From positions 62,001-126,000 of the forward strand of contig WBMZ01008694.1 of the NCBI GenBank assembly GCA_013400975.1: a stretch of DNA of 64,000 nt. Direction: 5' to 3'. Below the pieces are notes generated by a model. The model ran no database searches and was not told the origin of the DNA. It was given only the letters and a program-made list of their open reading frames with translations. This document shows positions 25,442 to 37,405 of the stretch, piece by piece (position 1 is the stretch's first letter; every line of letters starts with the position of its first letter). This DNA comes from Atrichornis clamosus. Taxonomy: Eukaryota; Chordata; Aves; Passeriformes; Menuridae. The position numbers and the translations under genes are program-made.

Positions 25442-25664
25442 ATGATTCTGTTGCTGTTTGTGAACAATGATGTGATTCCAGCACGCCAGCCATCATCTTG
25501 CAAGTTTTGGTAAAACCAAGAGCCTTGAGAAGCTGAATCATGCAGTAGGTGTTTTGCTTTGCCTTGACAGTGTTGCAATGCCACTACTGAGAGTGAATTA
25601 TAATCTGCCTGGATTAAATACTGTAAAACATCTCTATTGCCTTCCATTACCTTCTTTCCATCAA
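25442..25664 (-). CDS. Candidate internal coding exon, protein not recognised
   Basis: On the minus strand a pyrimidine tract (CTTCCTGTTTTTGCTCTTGTAG) ends exactly at 25665. A 223-bp segment then stays open for 73 whole codons and meets GTAAGA (25436-25441). Inferred phases: two bases complete a codon at the start, and two bases (AT) are left over at the end. The translation begins DGKKVMEGNRDVLQYLIQAD and ends near WRAGITSLFTNSNRI. Its composition is balanced (acidic, basic, glycine, few cysteines), unlike random AT-rich translations around it. The same frame stays open about 25 codons upstream of the acceptor, so a processed or decayed pseudogene fragment is an alternative. I do not recognise a domain. 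No partner exon with matching phase was identified in the window. Confidence 0.4.
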
Positions 25665-27903
25665 CTACAAGAGCAAAAACAGGAAGCATTTGTGCATCAG
25701 AGTCATAGCATGGGTTCAGCAGAAACAAATAGACAGGAGGAATTTAAGTAGGCAAAAATGTCCACTCTAAATGTGTCAGTGTGCTAAAAACATCTCCACT
25801 CAAATAGGGCAAGCAAGTTCTCTCTGAAAGCATGCTAAATCAAATCATTGGCTTGAAAGAGTGAGGAGCACATTGAGAGACATCCCTAGGAATCCTAGCA
25901 ACAAGCCTGTTACCTAAGATATCTGCTTGATGCAATTACACAGGTGTGGGTTGAGTGCTTCTCCGCAATATATCTATTCAGAGGTGAGCTTGCTAATTCT
26001 GGATATTTATTCTCAGTTAAGTACGTGTTCTTCCTTGGGTATAACATCTGCGCATAATTTCCTTATCTGTAAATTGGGGATGTTAAAACACTTTTCATGG
26101 TTTGTGGCAAGCTTTTGCTGTGGTGCTTTCTCAGTTGCTCAGAATTGTGACGAGAGACTTGGCTGAAATTTCAGTTCTTGATCATGGTTATTCTTATTTT
26201 TTTAATAGAGTCAATGTTATTGTTCAGGTAAAATCTTCATGTTCCTTTGTACTTCAGTATTGCTGAACATCAATAAAGCAAAGATTTATTTTAGAAAAGG
26301 CTCTATTTCTGTTAGTTTTCTATACAGAATCATTGTGAGCCTTTTAGTATGATGAACATGGTAAAGTTGTAAGGTATAATATTGTAAATTTATATTGAAG
26401 GCACACAAAAAATTGAAATTATTTGAGAGTGTATTCTCTTAGATGAAAGATGACAAACAAAAGCAACCTCTTTATTTCCCACTTCTCTCTGTCTCCAAAA
26501 CAGGCTAAAACAGACTCCCAAAACACCTTATAACTAGAAAGTCAAACAGAAGCTCATTTTGTGACAAAACTGCATGTCATTTAGGCTACAGGAGCAAGAG
26601 CTGTGCTTCATTTTAATGACAAACCAAAATAAACTCCAACTTAAGAAATACAAGTGGACAAAACCCTATGTGAATGAAGTGCTAGGGGTAAACTATTAAC
26701 ATGTAAAAACATGCCAGACCCTATAGCATAAAAATTATTTTCAATCAGTTTTTCAATATATTCCATTTCTGTACAGAGCAATAGGAGTTTTATGTCTAGT
26801 AGGCCTCCCTGGGTGGGGGGGGGGGAAGGAAAAAAAAAAAAGAATGAGGGGAATTAAAAAAACCCTGTAAATGATTGAGAACTCTAATTTATGAAAGAAA
26901 AATGTGAAAGGGATTTTTTTCCCTTCAGGTCTGATTTTGCAGGACTTTTGAGGTAAATAAAAGCTTTATATAGAAATGCTATGAAATAGTTTGAGTATTC
27001 TAGAAACCTGAAAATGTAAGATGAAGATGGAGTCTGATTTGTAGCTGAAATTGAAAATAATTTTATTATGTTTATTCTAGTAGTTATTAAGAAGCAGTGA
27101 CAGAATAGGTTCATACTGAGAGGATGAACATATTGAATTAATTTGTGAATCTTAGGAGATTAGTGGATATCATTATACAATTGGTTGCAATTTTTCATTT
27201 CCTAGTGGTCTTTAACAACATAGATTTTTTTCAAACTATTCTTTATCATTTTATGATAATAGCAGACAATTACCATTTCATTTTTGTTTTTCCTATTTTT
27301 GTTTTTCAGTCCAATCTATTTTCACTTTTCTAATAAAAAGACAGAAAAAAAAGAATGACCTACAAAGAAAGAATTGGGACTCTTTGATTATTAACAATGG
27401 GAAAAAAGATGTTTTTGTTAACAGTTGTAAGTTTCAATTAGTCAGTTCTCTCTTTTCTCATTGACCAGAAAGAGGAAGTGAACTTTTCCTTTATGTTTCT
27501 GAAATGAATATGTATTCAAACCAGGAATGGTTGTTTCAAATTCAAGAAGAAAATGTGTTTTGTCTTTAAAGGATACTAGGCTTTTGTTTTCCCGTCTAGT
27601 AATGTTAGTATAAAGTGAATGCTGAATCTTTTATTAGGGTTTTGTGTCCAAGTCTAGTCATGAGGACAGTTTCATCTGTGTGATATGTCTACTGGATTTT
27701 ACTTTCTGTACATGGGCAAGGCAGTGGTGAGGGTCAGGCTTGGTTCCGGGTTGAGGGGTGAGTGCTGGGTGCTGTGCGTTGGGTGGTAGTTTTCATTTTC
27801 TTTCCTCTAAGCTCCAGGTTGGTTCTTGTATTCTTGTCAAACACTACACAGCACTGACAGTTTTGTCAACAGCTTTTATGTTCTGGAGGCTTTTGCTCTT
27901 TGT
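25665..27903. other. Unique AT-rich DNA
   Basis: A G11 run (26815-26825) and an A12 run (26830-26841) make a short low-complexity patch. No gene, RNA or known transposon is recognised. Confidence 0.5.
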
Positions 27904-27954
27904 TTTTGATACTTCTCAAGACAGACTTTGAGCTATTTTGGAGAAGTATCAAAA
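27904..27954. repeat. Perfect 14-bp inverted repeat (hairpin)
   Basis: TTTTGATACTTCTC (27904-27917) and GAGAAGTATCAAAA (27941-27954) are exact reverse complements, separated by a 23-base spacer. It could be a small RNA hairpin, a remnant of a transposon terminus pair or chance. Nothing around it identifies a transposon. Confidence 0.7.
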
Positions 27955-30900
27955 TGTTTGTACTGTTCTTCAAATGTTCATTTGCCAGAAATACACTGTC
28001 TGTCAAAAGCCTCTTTAGGATCCTGGGTCTTCTGTTTTCATTGCTTGCCCAGCCTGACGCAGATTGGAAGTGCATGAGATTTTGGTGTTAGATGGGCTAC
28101 TCTGCAAGAGAACACAAATTTTTGTCATATCGTGTTTGTCACCTGTAGCCCACTGCAGACAGCACACCTGACATTATCTGAGTTCTCAGGCAATAGTTAC
28201 AGCCCAAAGCTGTAAAGGAAGCTATAAAAGAAGCAAACAACACCCACTTTTTGCAAGAGTCTGTCAAGTACCCAATCCCTCAATGACCCTGTGTGTGATA
28301 GCTGTACAGCAGCCTGAGGATAAACTTACTTTCGAGGCTTGAAAGAGACTTTTCTGCCAACAGCTCCTGGACAGGGGAGAAAGCAACCAAGGAGAAGTCT
28401 GTTGGCTACTTTAAATGTAATTGTCTCATCCTGTTCCTGTGGAGGCTGGATACTAAGGTTTTGAAGACTGTTAAACAGAGGTACTGATTCAACTCCTTTA
28501 AGGGTCCACTGTTTCCAGAATTGCCAGCTGCCGAGCTCCAGGTGAGTGTTTGTGACCTTGGACTTGCTGCAGGATGTAGTAGATGATGGTCAGGTTTATT
28601 GAGGAACGCTATTAGTTCTGAAAATCAGGCCAGAAATGAGATGGAGACAGCCTAGTTTGACTTAATTTGTGACACTCATCAGAACTACACATAGTGCTTA
28701 GCCCAGTGGTTTTTTATTACACAGAAATGGACAATGGATAATGCCCGAGAGATGCATTTTGACAAAATCTTACAGAAAGCTACTCAACTCCTAATTGTTT
28801 TCCTATTTATGACTCTTTAATTGATAGATTTTTCAGCTGGCAAGGAAAATGCTCAGGATTTTCAAATGCGCTTTCAGGGCTCATCTAAATGAACCCAAAT
28901 TAATTACCTGCCACTGAGGCAGTGTGCTAGTCCTACTCCTAACCTGTTGTCTGGTCTCATATTCTAGAAAAGCACTTAGCTTCTCTGATATAGTTTGCTG
29001 TTTGAGGGAGGCAGACTTGTGGGGGAAGGCAGTGGTGGTGTTAGTTTGGTTTTGTCTGGTGTTTTTTTTAAACTGCTTAGTTTGTTGTGCCATGAATAGA
29101 TAAATATGCTGGTTCTGAGTACACACTTAGCCATGGCCATCTGCAGTCGTCAGACACACTCGGCTGGATGGTGAAGCTGTGTGCATGGGTACCTTTGTGT
29201 CATTGAAGGGAGGTGTAAGGTATGAGATCAACACCACGGGTTTCTCAGGATAAAAAGCAAAATTCAGCTGTAATGGTTGTTGTACGAGGGGTGATCATTA
29301 TCTTTTTTCTTTACTGGAACAAAGGATTCTATGTATATGACACTATGAGCTAGAGGAAATGTAAAACTAGAAATGAAGAAAGTAAATGCTAAATCAATTG
29401 CAAGCAAAAGATTTTTCACATATTACAGAAATTTTCTTTTCAACTTATCTAGTTTTTCTTCATCTTTTGTTGTTGACTCAGTGTTTTTTAACCTTTTTCC
29501 TTTTCATCTATCCAGCATTATCATTTTGCTATCCTAATGTTCTGTTTTGCAGTTTATAATTATCAATCTGTTCCTTCATTGCCTGTCCTTCCTCTCTGGG
29601 ATACTAATAGACTTTTAATGATCTATTCCTGTGTTGTTTTGTACTATGTAATCTAGTTTTACTTTTCACCTGCTTACTTTCACATGCATCTGGCCATGTC
29701 TTAATCTGAATTCTGGTATCCACCACCCCTTTTTTATTGACGTAAACACTCTTCTCTTTTACAAGAAGAATTCAAGACTTGTTGTTTCTTTCTTTGTAAT
29801 TATCTGGCTAAAGTGTACTGGGTTTTTTTTGTTTGTTTGTTTTTTGTTTTGTTTTGTTTTTTTAAGTCAGGATTGGATTGGATTTCTTGACTGACAAAAC
29901 ACCAATTTTGTGTTGACAGTTTATTTCATCTCAGAAAAAAACAAAGAAATGCTACATTAATATACGACTGAAAAGTCTTACTGTTCTAGAGGGAAATTAG
30001 TATGTCACTGAGAGTTTATTGTGGAAAACATCTGGCCACTGCTTCCAGTGTATTTAAATCAGAGATGTATTTTACATTTGCCTAATTAGTTTAGTTGTGG
30101 ATCTTGTGAAGTCAGAGTGTAGTACCTTAAAGGAAGCCAGACTCCAGACATTCATTAAGATTAAAACTTTCTGCTGCACTTCCAAAGAAATTGGAAGCTG
30201 AGTCAAATTTTTTTGTGTGCAAGTTTTATCCTCCTAATGAAACTTCAGTAAGCAAATGGAGTCTTATAGCAAAATCTGTCCCCATCTCTCAGGCAGCAGC
30301 TGCAGGATGGTAGAGGTGTATACCCAGGCATTAGTGCTGCCTGAAAATTATCTTCATCCAGGATTTCAGTGAACATCTTTCAATCAAAGCAAGTGAAAAG
30401 ACCTCTAACACTTATTTGGGTCACTTCACCAAATTAAAGTTACAGGTTTTTGGGGTTTTTTATCAGTGAAATTTCTGTCACTGACAGCTTGCTGGATTGA
30501 ATGTGAGCAGTGCTGGTTGTTACTTAGTTGTTTTAATGCTTCCTGTGGGTTACTCTGCAATCTCCACAACAGTCAAGATCACTGCTGATTGTGGAAGGAG
30601 CCCTTGGGGGTGGCAGCACTTGGAGACTTCCCACTGCTCCGGGGCTGGCACTCTGAGCGGCCTGTGCCCAGGGGCTGATAGGGTGTGGTGGCAGAGAGAA
30701 GGCTGTGTGGCATCTTGGTGGGGGACACTGGGTCCCACTTAGGATCCTACAGCATGGAATCACAAGACAGCTCCTTTGCAGCTCTTGCAAATGACTATGG
30801 CAGCAACTTACCTTGCAGCTGAACAATTTTGATTTTTTTTCCCAAGCATTTTTGAAGAGTTTTCTAAAAATTATCTCACTTCCAGCTTGATCAACTGATT

Positions 30901-33171
30901 TTAGTGTTAGGTCCTGGGCAAGCATTCATAGTTCTCATTGTAAACAAAACCAAAAATCCTATGTTTTGTTCATAGTCAGAGAACATAATTTGAAAATACA
31001 CTTTATGCTACGTTCAACAGGTTCAGCAATGGGCCTTAATTCCTACCTTTCCATTGACAGATATTTGTCTTTTCCAGTGATATGTAGTTTCCCTTTCTGT
31101 TGTAGAGTGGTCTTTGGTATATTAAATCTGTCTATTAGTGTTTCTGCATCTTGGACTAAAGGGATTTTGTGAAGATCATGAAATACAAATGGAACTTTCC
31201 GGCAGGATTTAATCTAGGAGAAAATTAGCTGTAAACCCTTAAAAAAAAAGTAGGATACAAAGTTATGAGGAAGGCAGTTATGAATAGGTCAGTTAAGGAT
31301 GCACCATCAGGGCAATTCATTTTAATGTAGGTGATTTATCAGGAAAATTACTCTTATACAGAATAAAACTTTAATGTCAGATGTCATAGTTTGTATAGAA
31401 ACAGTTTTTAATAGTAAATTTTCTTCCTAAATTTCTCTCTTGAGAGGTGGTTTAAAATGGGTTTCTCATTTGAATGGGGATAGTCTTGTTAAAAAATTGT
31501 GTGAGGAGGTGGTTTTCTGTGTTTTAGTAGAAGTATAATGTGTACTGATTAAAACTGGAGGAAATTAAGAATAACTTGTTATTTTAGCATGAGGTTTTGG
31601 GTAAGGCACAGGATATCGTGCTGTTCTGCAACTCTGTGCAGTGGAAGGCTAATAATATTTCAGAGACTTTCTTTTTGTTTGTTTTGGATTGAATAGGGTT
31701 CACTTGGAGCTTCCATTAGCCCTTCACTGTTTTATGAACACCATGATCAAAATAACGATGATATTTGCAGGATAAGTGCTTCATTTGAGATGTTCAAAGA
31801 AGCAGTGTTTTCACCTGTCAGCAGTCTACTTAAGCACCCTACCTGAACCACTGAATAGCTGAGCAAAATGCAATCACATGAACATTGTGGCAGTGATCGT
31901 GCTGTAACACTGTCAAACTGTTGTACCCCTGCTACCTTTCAGACACTCATCATTACTCAGCAGGAACAAGCTGTGGGAACTGTGTGAGAACTGTGATAAT
32001 ATGATAAATTACATTTTAGTGTTTGCCAGATCATTTTGTTAACTCTGACACTCTAATTCCAGTTTTCTTTCACTATTGCATTATATCTTATACCTTTATT
32101 CACTAATAATTTGTTGAGAAGAAGAAAATTATTAGTATGAATCTGATAGTGCCATTCTTACAGGGATGTTAATAAGAAAATCAAAATCCTCTGGAGGTAT
32201 TTCTAAGCTTAGTGATATTTTTAAAGCTTAGCATTTTGACAGCTGTCAAGGACTATCTGATCAAAGGAATTGCATTTGATAAAATTTAATGGTTTGGGAG
32301 TCACTTTAGTAGTAATTAATCCTTCTTGCTTAAGCATTTTCCTAAACTCTATAAATCCAGTCGACTGCTTTAACAACTGACTTGTTATCAGCTTATTGGG
32401 GAAGTTTAGACAAGTGTCCCTGTTTTGCATGTGTACTTGGAACAACGTATCTTTAGAGATATTGTTTTTAAATGGTAGAACAAAGCAGAATTTACTTGCA
32501 TGAAAAAGAGATCATCTGTATTTTTTTCTCCCTCTGCACCACACTTCCTTTTCAAGCTGTCTGAAACAGTTTGAAGGGTAAATACTGAGGGCAAGATTAG
32601 TTCACTTGCAGTTTAAGCAAAATGGTGCAAGCTTTTCTATAAAATTGTAAGTAATTGAATGATGGTATTTATATAAATACAAAACATTATATGTTCAATA
32701 AAATTTTGAAGAATTGTCTAGGTAAGTCAACAAAAAAGCAATTTTCTTCCACTCCAGTTAATTTGTTCACAGGGAACATGTTTTCTGAATAAACAAGCAA
32801 ATCTAATCACTATGACTTAAAACACAATAATCGGTTTTTAATATAGAAGTGTGTAGGAATCTAGAGTTCTGAAAATAACACCACATATATCATCCTAAAT
32901 CAAAGACAGGGCTCAGAAGTTATGTCACTGTCTCACGTCTCCTATCCAGATTGAAGTAAATGGAGGAGAATGCACAGAAGGTTTTCAAAATATTCAGACT
33001 AAGGGCTGACAGTCTCTTAGATTCACAGAACTTCTTGAATGGGGGGACATATTTGAATTCAATCTGACCCATTTGAGTCTTACTTCTAAATGAGGTTGTT
33101 TGTATGTTTTTTAATAAAATAGAAAAGCCTGCTTCAGAACAAAACCTGACATATTATTATAGTATGCACAT
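27955..33171. other. Unique DNA, no gene supported
   Basis: Contents noted: a donor-like CCAG|GTGAGT at about 28541 with an acceptor-like TTTCCAG 23 bases upstream (possible micro-exon, weak); a T/G low-complexity tract at 29821-29863; a GC-richer patch at 30580-30740; and an 11-bp inverted repeat ACTAATAATTT...AAATTATTAGT at 32102-32136. None is enough for a gene call. Confidence 0.45.
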
Positions 33172-33245
33172 CACTAGAATTTTTAATTTTAAAAATTTTA
33201 ACACTAGAATTTTAATTCTAAACACTAGAAGTTTTAATTCTTTTT
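33172..33245. repeat. Short AT-rich tandem repeat, three copies
   Basis: The motif CACTAGAAtTTTAATTCT begins at 33172, 33202 and 33223, with the first copy extended by an extra AT-rich segment. It is a local tandem duplication, probably slippage-derived. Confidence 0.75.
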
Positions 33246-33459
33246 CCATGAATAAAGAAATTTTGCTGATATTAATTACTTACCTAGAAGCTGTACCTCA
33301 TTTCATAAGGTTTTTTCTGTAGATGGTGCAGACCTGCATGCTTGGTGTCAGTTGCTTAAAGTTACTGCAGTGAACAGCCTGTGCACACACTGGTAACATG
33401 CAGCAGATCTGGAGTACTTTGTCTGACCGAATTGCCTTTGCTAAGTGTAGCCTGTTCTT

Positions 33460-34494
33460 CAGGAGTAGTCAGCAGGGATTTGCCAAGGGGAAATTGTTTG
33501 ACCAATTTGACAGCATCCTATGATGGCATGGCAGGATAGATCCATGAGGGAGAGCGGTGGATGTTGTCTTCCTTGACTTCAGCAAGGCTTTTGGCACTGT
33601 CTCCCATAACATCCTTGTAGGTAAGCTCAGGAAATATGGGTTAAATGAATGGACAGCAAGGTGGTTCAAGAAGTGGCAGAATGGCAGAGCTCAGAGGGTC
33701 ATGATCAGCAGAGTAGAATCCAGTTAAGGCCTGTCCTCAGTGGCATTCCCCAGAGAGCAACACTGGGTCCAGCCTTATTCAACTTTTTTATCAATGACCT
33801 GGACGAAGGCACAGAATGTATGCCCAGCAAATTTGCTGATGAGAACAGCTCTGCAAGAAAGGACCTGGGAGTCTTGGTGGATGACAGGCTGACTGTGAGC
33901 TGGCAGTGCTCTTGTGGCCAGGAGGGCCAGTGGTACTCTGGGGTGCATCGGGAAGACTGTGGCCAGCAGGTCACAGCATATGATCCTTCCCCTCTACCCC
34001 ACCCTAGTGAGGCCACAGCTGGAGTACTGTGTTCAATTCAGGCCTTCACTGTTCAAAAAACTCAAGAAGCTACTGGAGAGAGTCCAGCAGAGAACTGATT
34101 AGGGGTGTCGAGCCTCTCTCTTATGAGGAGACACAGAGGGAGCTGTGCCTGGTTACTCTGGAGAAGAGAACGAGAGGGGATCTCATCAATACATATAAAT
34201 AACTCAAAGGATGGTGCCAGACTCTTTTCAGTGGTGCCCAGTGAACAAATAAGGAGTAATTGCCATAAACTAAGTGTTCCATGTCAACAGGAGGAAAAGC
34301 TTCTTTACACGGAGGATGTCAAGAGCGCTGGAACAGGCTGCCCAGGGAGGTCATGGAGTCTCACTCTCTGGAGACACTCAAAACCCTTTGGACATGTTCC
34401 TGTGTAACCTGCCCTATATGACCCTGCCTTGACAGGGAGATTGGACTAGATGATCTCCAGAGGTTTCTTCCAACTCTATTCTGTGATTCTGTGA
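33460..34494 (+). mobile_element. CR1 LINE, about 1 kb 3' part with RT remnants
   Basis: This is the longest CR1 copy here. At 33560-33604 it encodes DVVFLDFSKAFGTVS, the reverse-transcriptase segment of CR1 ORF2. Near 33780-33850 it encodes [12 protein letters not shown] and a motif at the catalytic-box position where the usual FADDT reads FADEN. A deletion follows directly, joining to the later 'aaaggacctgggagtcttgg' segment. The 3' untranslated part is well preserved and ends in 'ttctgtgattctgtg' at 34493. The frame shifts repeatedly, so the copy is dead. It is 5'-truncated; plus orientation. Confidence 0.95.
33649..34098 (+). pseudogene. Broken CR1 ORF2 (reverse transcriptase C-terminal part)
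   Basis: A 149-codon frame overlaps the CR1 copy. Only the first half (about residues 25-65) matches CR1 ORF2 reverse transcriptase. After the FADEN motif an internal deletion moves the frame into CR1 3' sequence that is not normally read this way. The upstream RT motif DVVFLDFSKAF lies outside this frame's start, so frameshifts separate them. It is not a functional gene. Confidence 0.8.
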
Positions 34495-36106
34495 AGTGCT
34501 TGTAAAAGCTTATAAAGGCTTATCTGTCTGGTGAAAACCCATTCAGGTGTTCTCCTTGGCAGTGTGTCTCAACTCTAAGTCCTACTAGATTTCAACTAGA
34601 GTTTAGATCCTTTACATGTAGATAATTTTTATAAAAATAGAAGTTTCACCTTCACATAATTGAAGGATTGCTGAAATTGAAGGAATGTTAATTATCATAC
34701 AAAACATTGGTTTTCTATGTTGGCGCAATGAGCAATCCATGTCAGGGAACTCAGAGAAGAGATCCCAATACCACTGTGTGCCAAATGGCACATTTATTTG
34801 CACCAATTAACACTTGCTTTGCCCTTCATTCCTCTTGGAAAAAGTAATTTTCATGTAAGAATATTCTGTGCCTTTTTGGTCCTGAACTTCTGTTTATACA
34901 ATGAAATTTAGAATTCTGCTGGGTTTCTTTCTGCTGGGGATCCTTGGGCCGTTTAGAGCCAGTATAGAGCAAGAAAAAAAAAGTTTGAAATTTGAAAAGC
35001 CTGAGGAACTATAGCACTCAGAGTGTTGTTGATTGAGGGACAATTTCTTGGGACAGTTTTGTTCTGATAAACAAATGTGTGATTGGTCTGGTAGTGTTCC
35101 AGTACTAATAAACTATCTGGAGGAAGTTGCAACATGCTTAATCAGTATGGCCTGAAATACTGAGTCATAAGAACAATAATCTATATTTAATGCCCTAGAA
35201 ATTGGTAGAATATCCAAAGACGCTTATTATGGTTTGTGTCAGATGATTCTGTTCCTTCTGTGACCTCTGTGGGGCTCCCAAAACATGTAGAAGCATCATT
35301 GAAATAAAGTTTAGGGCAAATTTTGCCTTTTGACAGACTACCCAAGCAACTGTGCAGATTTTGCTCTGCAAGAACTTGCCATTAAAAATGCATTTAGTAG
35401 GCTGAGACATATGGAAGTCATAATACATCTGGTCCCTAAAGCCAAATTGTGTATGAAGCACTATTGGTCTTTTTTTAATTTCTAAATGTTCTCTACTCCG
35501 ATGGTAGATTAAATGGTTTGTAATGTTTCCCAATATGTTGATGTTCATGTAAATCAACACATAATCTATCAGCATTGTATCATTTTGTCTAGTGATATTT
35601 CTCACTATTGAATTTTGTATTGGATTGAATGCAGAATACTGAAGGAGTGATTACCTTAGTTACACAATTCTTGTAGTTTTAGAATATGAGGTCATTTTGA
35701 TGCATTTTTATTTCTGGTTTAAAAACTCCATTGCCCAAAACAACAGCTGATAGTCGTCTTAATGAAGAATTAAGACTGAGGATATGAGGACTTGCACAAG
35801 CATAAAAGTTACTTGGTGATGTATTATAATGTTCCCCAAGCAAAGCATTGCTAAGAAGCAAAAGGGAATCATAATGTAAAAGATAACTGTAAAAGAAAGT
35901 AAAGAGAATCCACAGAACTGATATATGGATATACACTTCCTCTTGCCTGAGGCAACCCACCAAGTGTAACACTGAGTAATTGTACTCTTTCTGCTCTCAG
36001 AAAAGATTATATTAATAATCAGCTTAAATTTCAGACTCATATTTCTACCTCTTGGATAACTATGGAAAACAGATTTGAGGCTGTTGGGGACAGTAGTGGC
36101 ATGCTA
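34495..36106. other. Unique AT-rich DNA with one long open frame
   Basis: A minus-strand frame of 136 codons at 35195-35605 is unusually long for this base composition, but the translation has no family I recognise and no clear splice or start context. I leave it as a low-priority candidate. Nothing else is seen. Confidence 0.4.
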
Positions 36107-36402
36107 TAGAAACACAGAATGGTTTGAGTTTGAAGGGACCTTAAAGATCACCTAGCTCCAATGCCCCTGCCATGGGCAGGGACACCTTCCACTAGACCAG
36201 ATTGCTCCAAACCCAGTTCAGCCTGGCCTTGAAAGCTTGTGGGGTTGTGGGATCCACAGCTTCTCTGGGCAACCTGAGCCAGTGACTCATCACTCCTGTG
36301 GTAAAGAATTTCTTCCTAATATCTAATCTAAACCTGCTCTCTTTCAGTTTTAAACCCTTACCCCTTGTCCTATCACTGCATGTGTTCACCCTGTACAAGA
36401 GA
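36107..36402 (-). mobile_element. CR1 LINE 3' fragment, minus strand
   Basis: Plus-strand text reads AACACAGAATGGTTTGAGTT, 'gaagggaccttaaagatcac', 'catgggcagggacaccttcc', 'accagattgctccaaaccca', 'agcctggccttgaaagctt' and 'tacccc ttgtcctatcact'. This is the reverse complement of a common avian CR1 3' region. About 300 bases are retained and it is 5'-truncated. A minus-strand open frame inside it (36192-36398) is only CR1 sequence. Confidence 0.93.
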
Positions 36403-37352
36403 ATATGTGCAGATCCACCCTGAACTAGCAGTAATCACTTAGTTCTAGGCCTAAACTGCAGTGTAGCTGCAACAGGAAGATGTAGTGCATGAGGCTTTTT
36501 TGATTCACATCAGGCATTCTGAGGGCTTCAGATGCAGAGATGTAAAATGTTATAAACCCTCATGACACTGACAAATTCTGACCTTGTTAAACATTACTAG
36601 CATTTGCCTACAGTGTCTACTCAGGAGCAGATGTATCACATTAGAATCTGAGCTTGTCATGAGTCTAGGATCTTATTGACAACGTGGGTTTTCATCTCTG
36701 AAAGAGGACTGATTTAATTCACTTGTTAATTAAATCAAGGTTAATTAATTTAATGAAAAAGCTGTAGTTTGATGTTGTAAAATGTTCTGGCAGGATCAGA
36801 TTGATGTTGCTGCTCCCTGATGTCCATTCCCACTGTCAACTATTCAGCTTTATTGACAGAAGTGTGGTGTGGTCACTACAGTGACCAAATTAAGGGACTG
36901 ATCCATTTGAAAAGCAACCCAGTGAAATGAAACAAAGCGTCTCCCATCTTTTAGTATTTATTATACCCAACAAGACCAGCAACTCAATCTTGTGTGCCCT
37001 CATGGAAAGCTAAGGAATGATGAGAGGATGGGAAAAGTAGCAGGTAGATATTTTAGAAGAATTTTGTGATAACAAGCCGTAACTACAGATGGCAGGGACT
37101 GCAGAGTTTTATTCCTAGCTATTCCACTTAATAACTGAGTGACTTTAAATTTGTAATTTTCCTGTTGTTTATAATTATTTTAAAACTGTACTGAAATCTG
37201 AAGAAAATAATATTTTAATTGGAAAATGCTGGATCAGAGGAGTGCAAATGTTTGGATTTTACACAGGCTTTTGCCAGAGCATGTGTTTTGCTGCAGCATA
37301 TGGTGAGCTACATGAAGACTATGGTCTTCCTTGACTTTGCTCAGTGCCTGAA
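36403..37352. other. Unique AT-rich DNA
   Basis: A 10-bp inverted repeat (TGATTTAATT 36710-36719, AATTAAATCA 36728-36737) is the only structure noted. Hairpins of this size are expected in AT-rich DNA. No gene was seen. Confidence 0.5.
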
Positions 37353-37405
37353 AGTCACAGAGTCACAGGAGGGTTTGGGTTGAAAGGTACCTGAAAGAAC
37401 ATCAG
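37353..37405 (-). mobile_element. Very short CR1 3' tail, minus strand
   Basis: AGTCACAGAGTCACAGGAGG followed by 'gtttgggttgaaaggtacct' matches the reverse complement of the CR1 3' terminus. Only about 50 bases were inserted or survive, an extreme 5' truncation. Confidence 0.7.

Noticed and set aside
35195..35605. 136-codon minus-strand frame
   Set aside because: Longer than most, but with no recognised domain, no clear splice sites and mixed random-looking composition. Kept only as a note.
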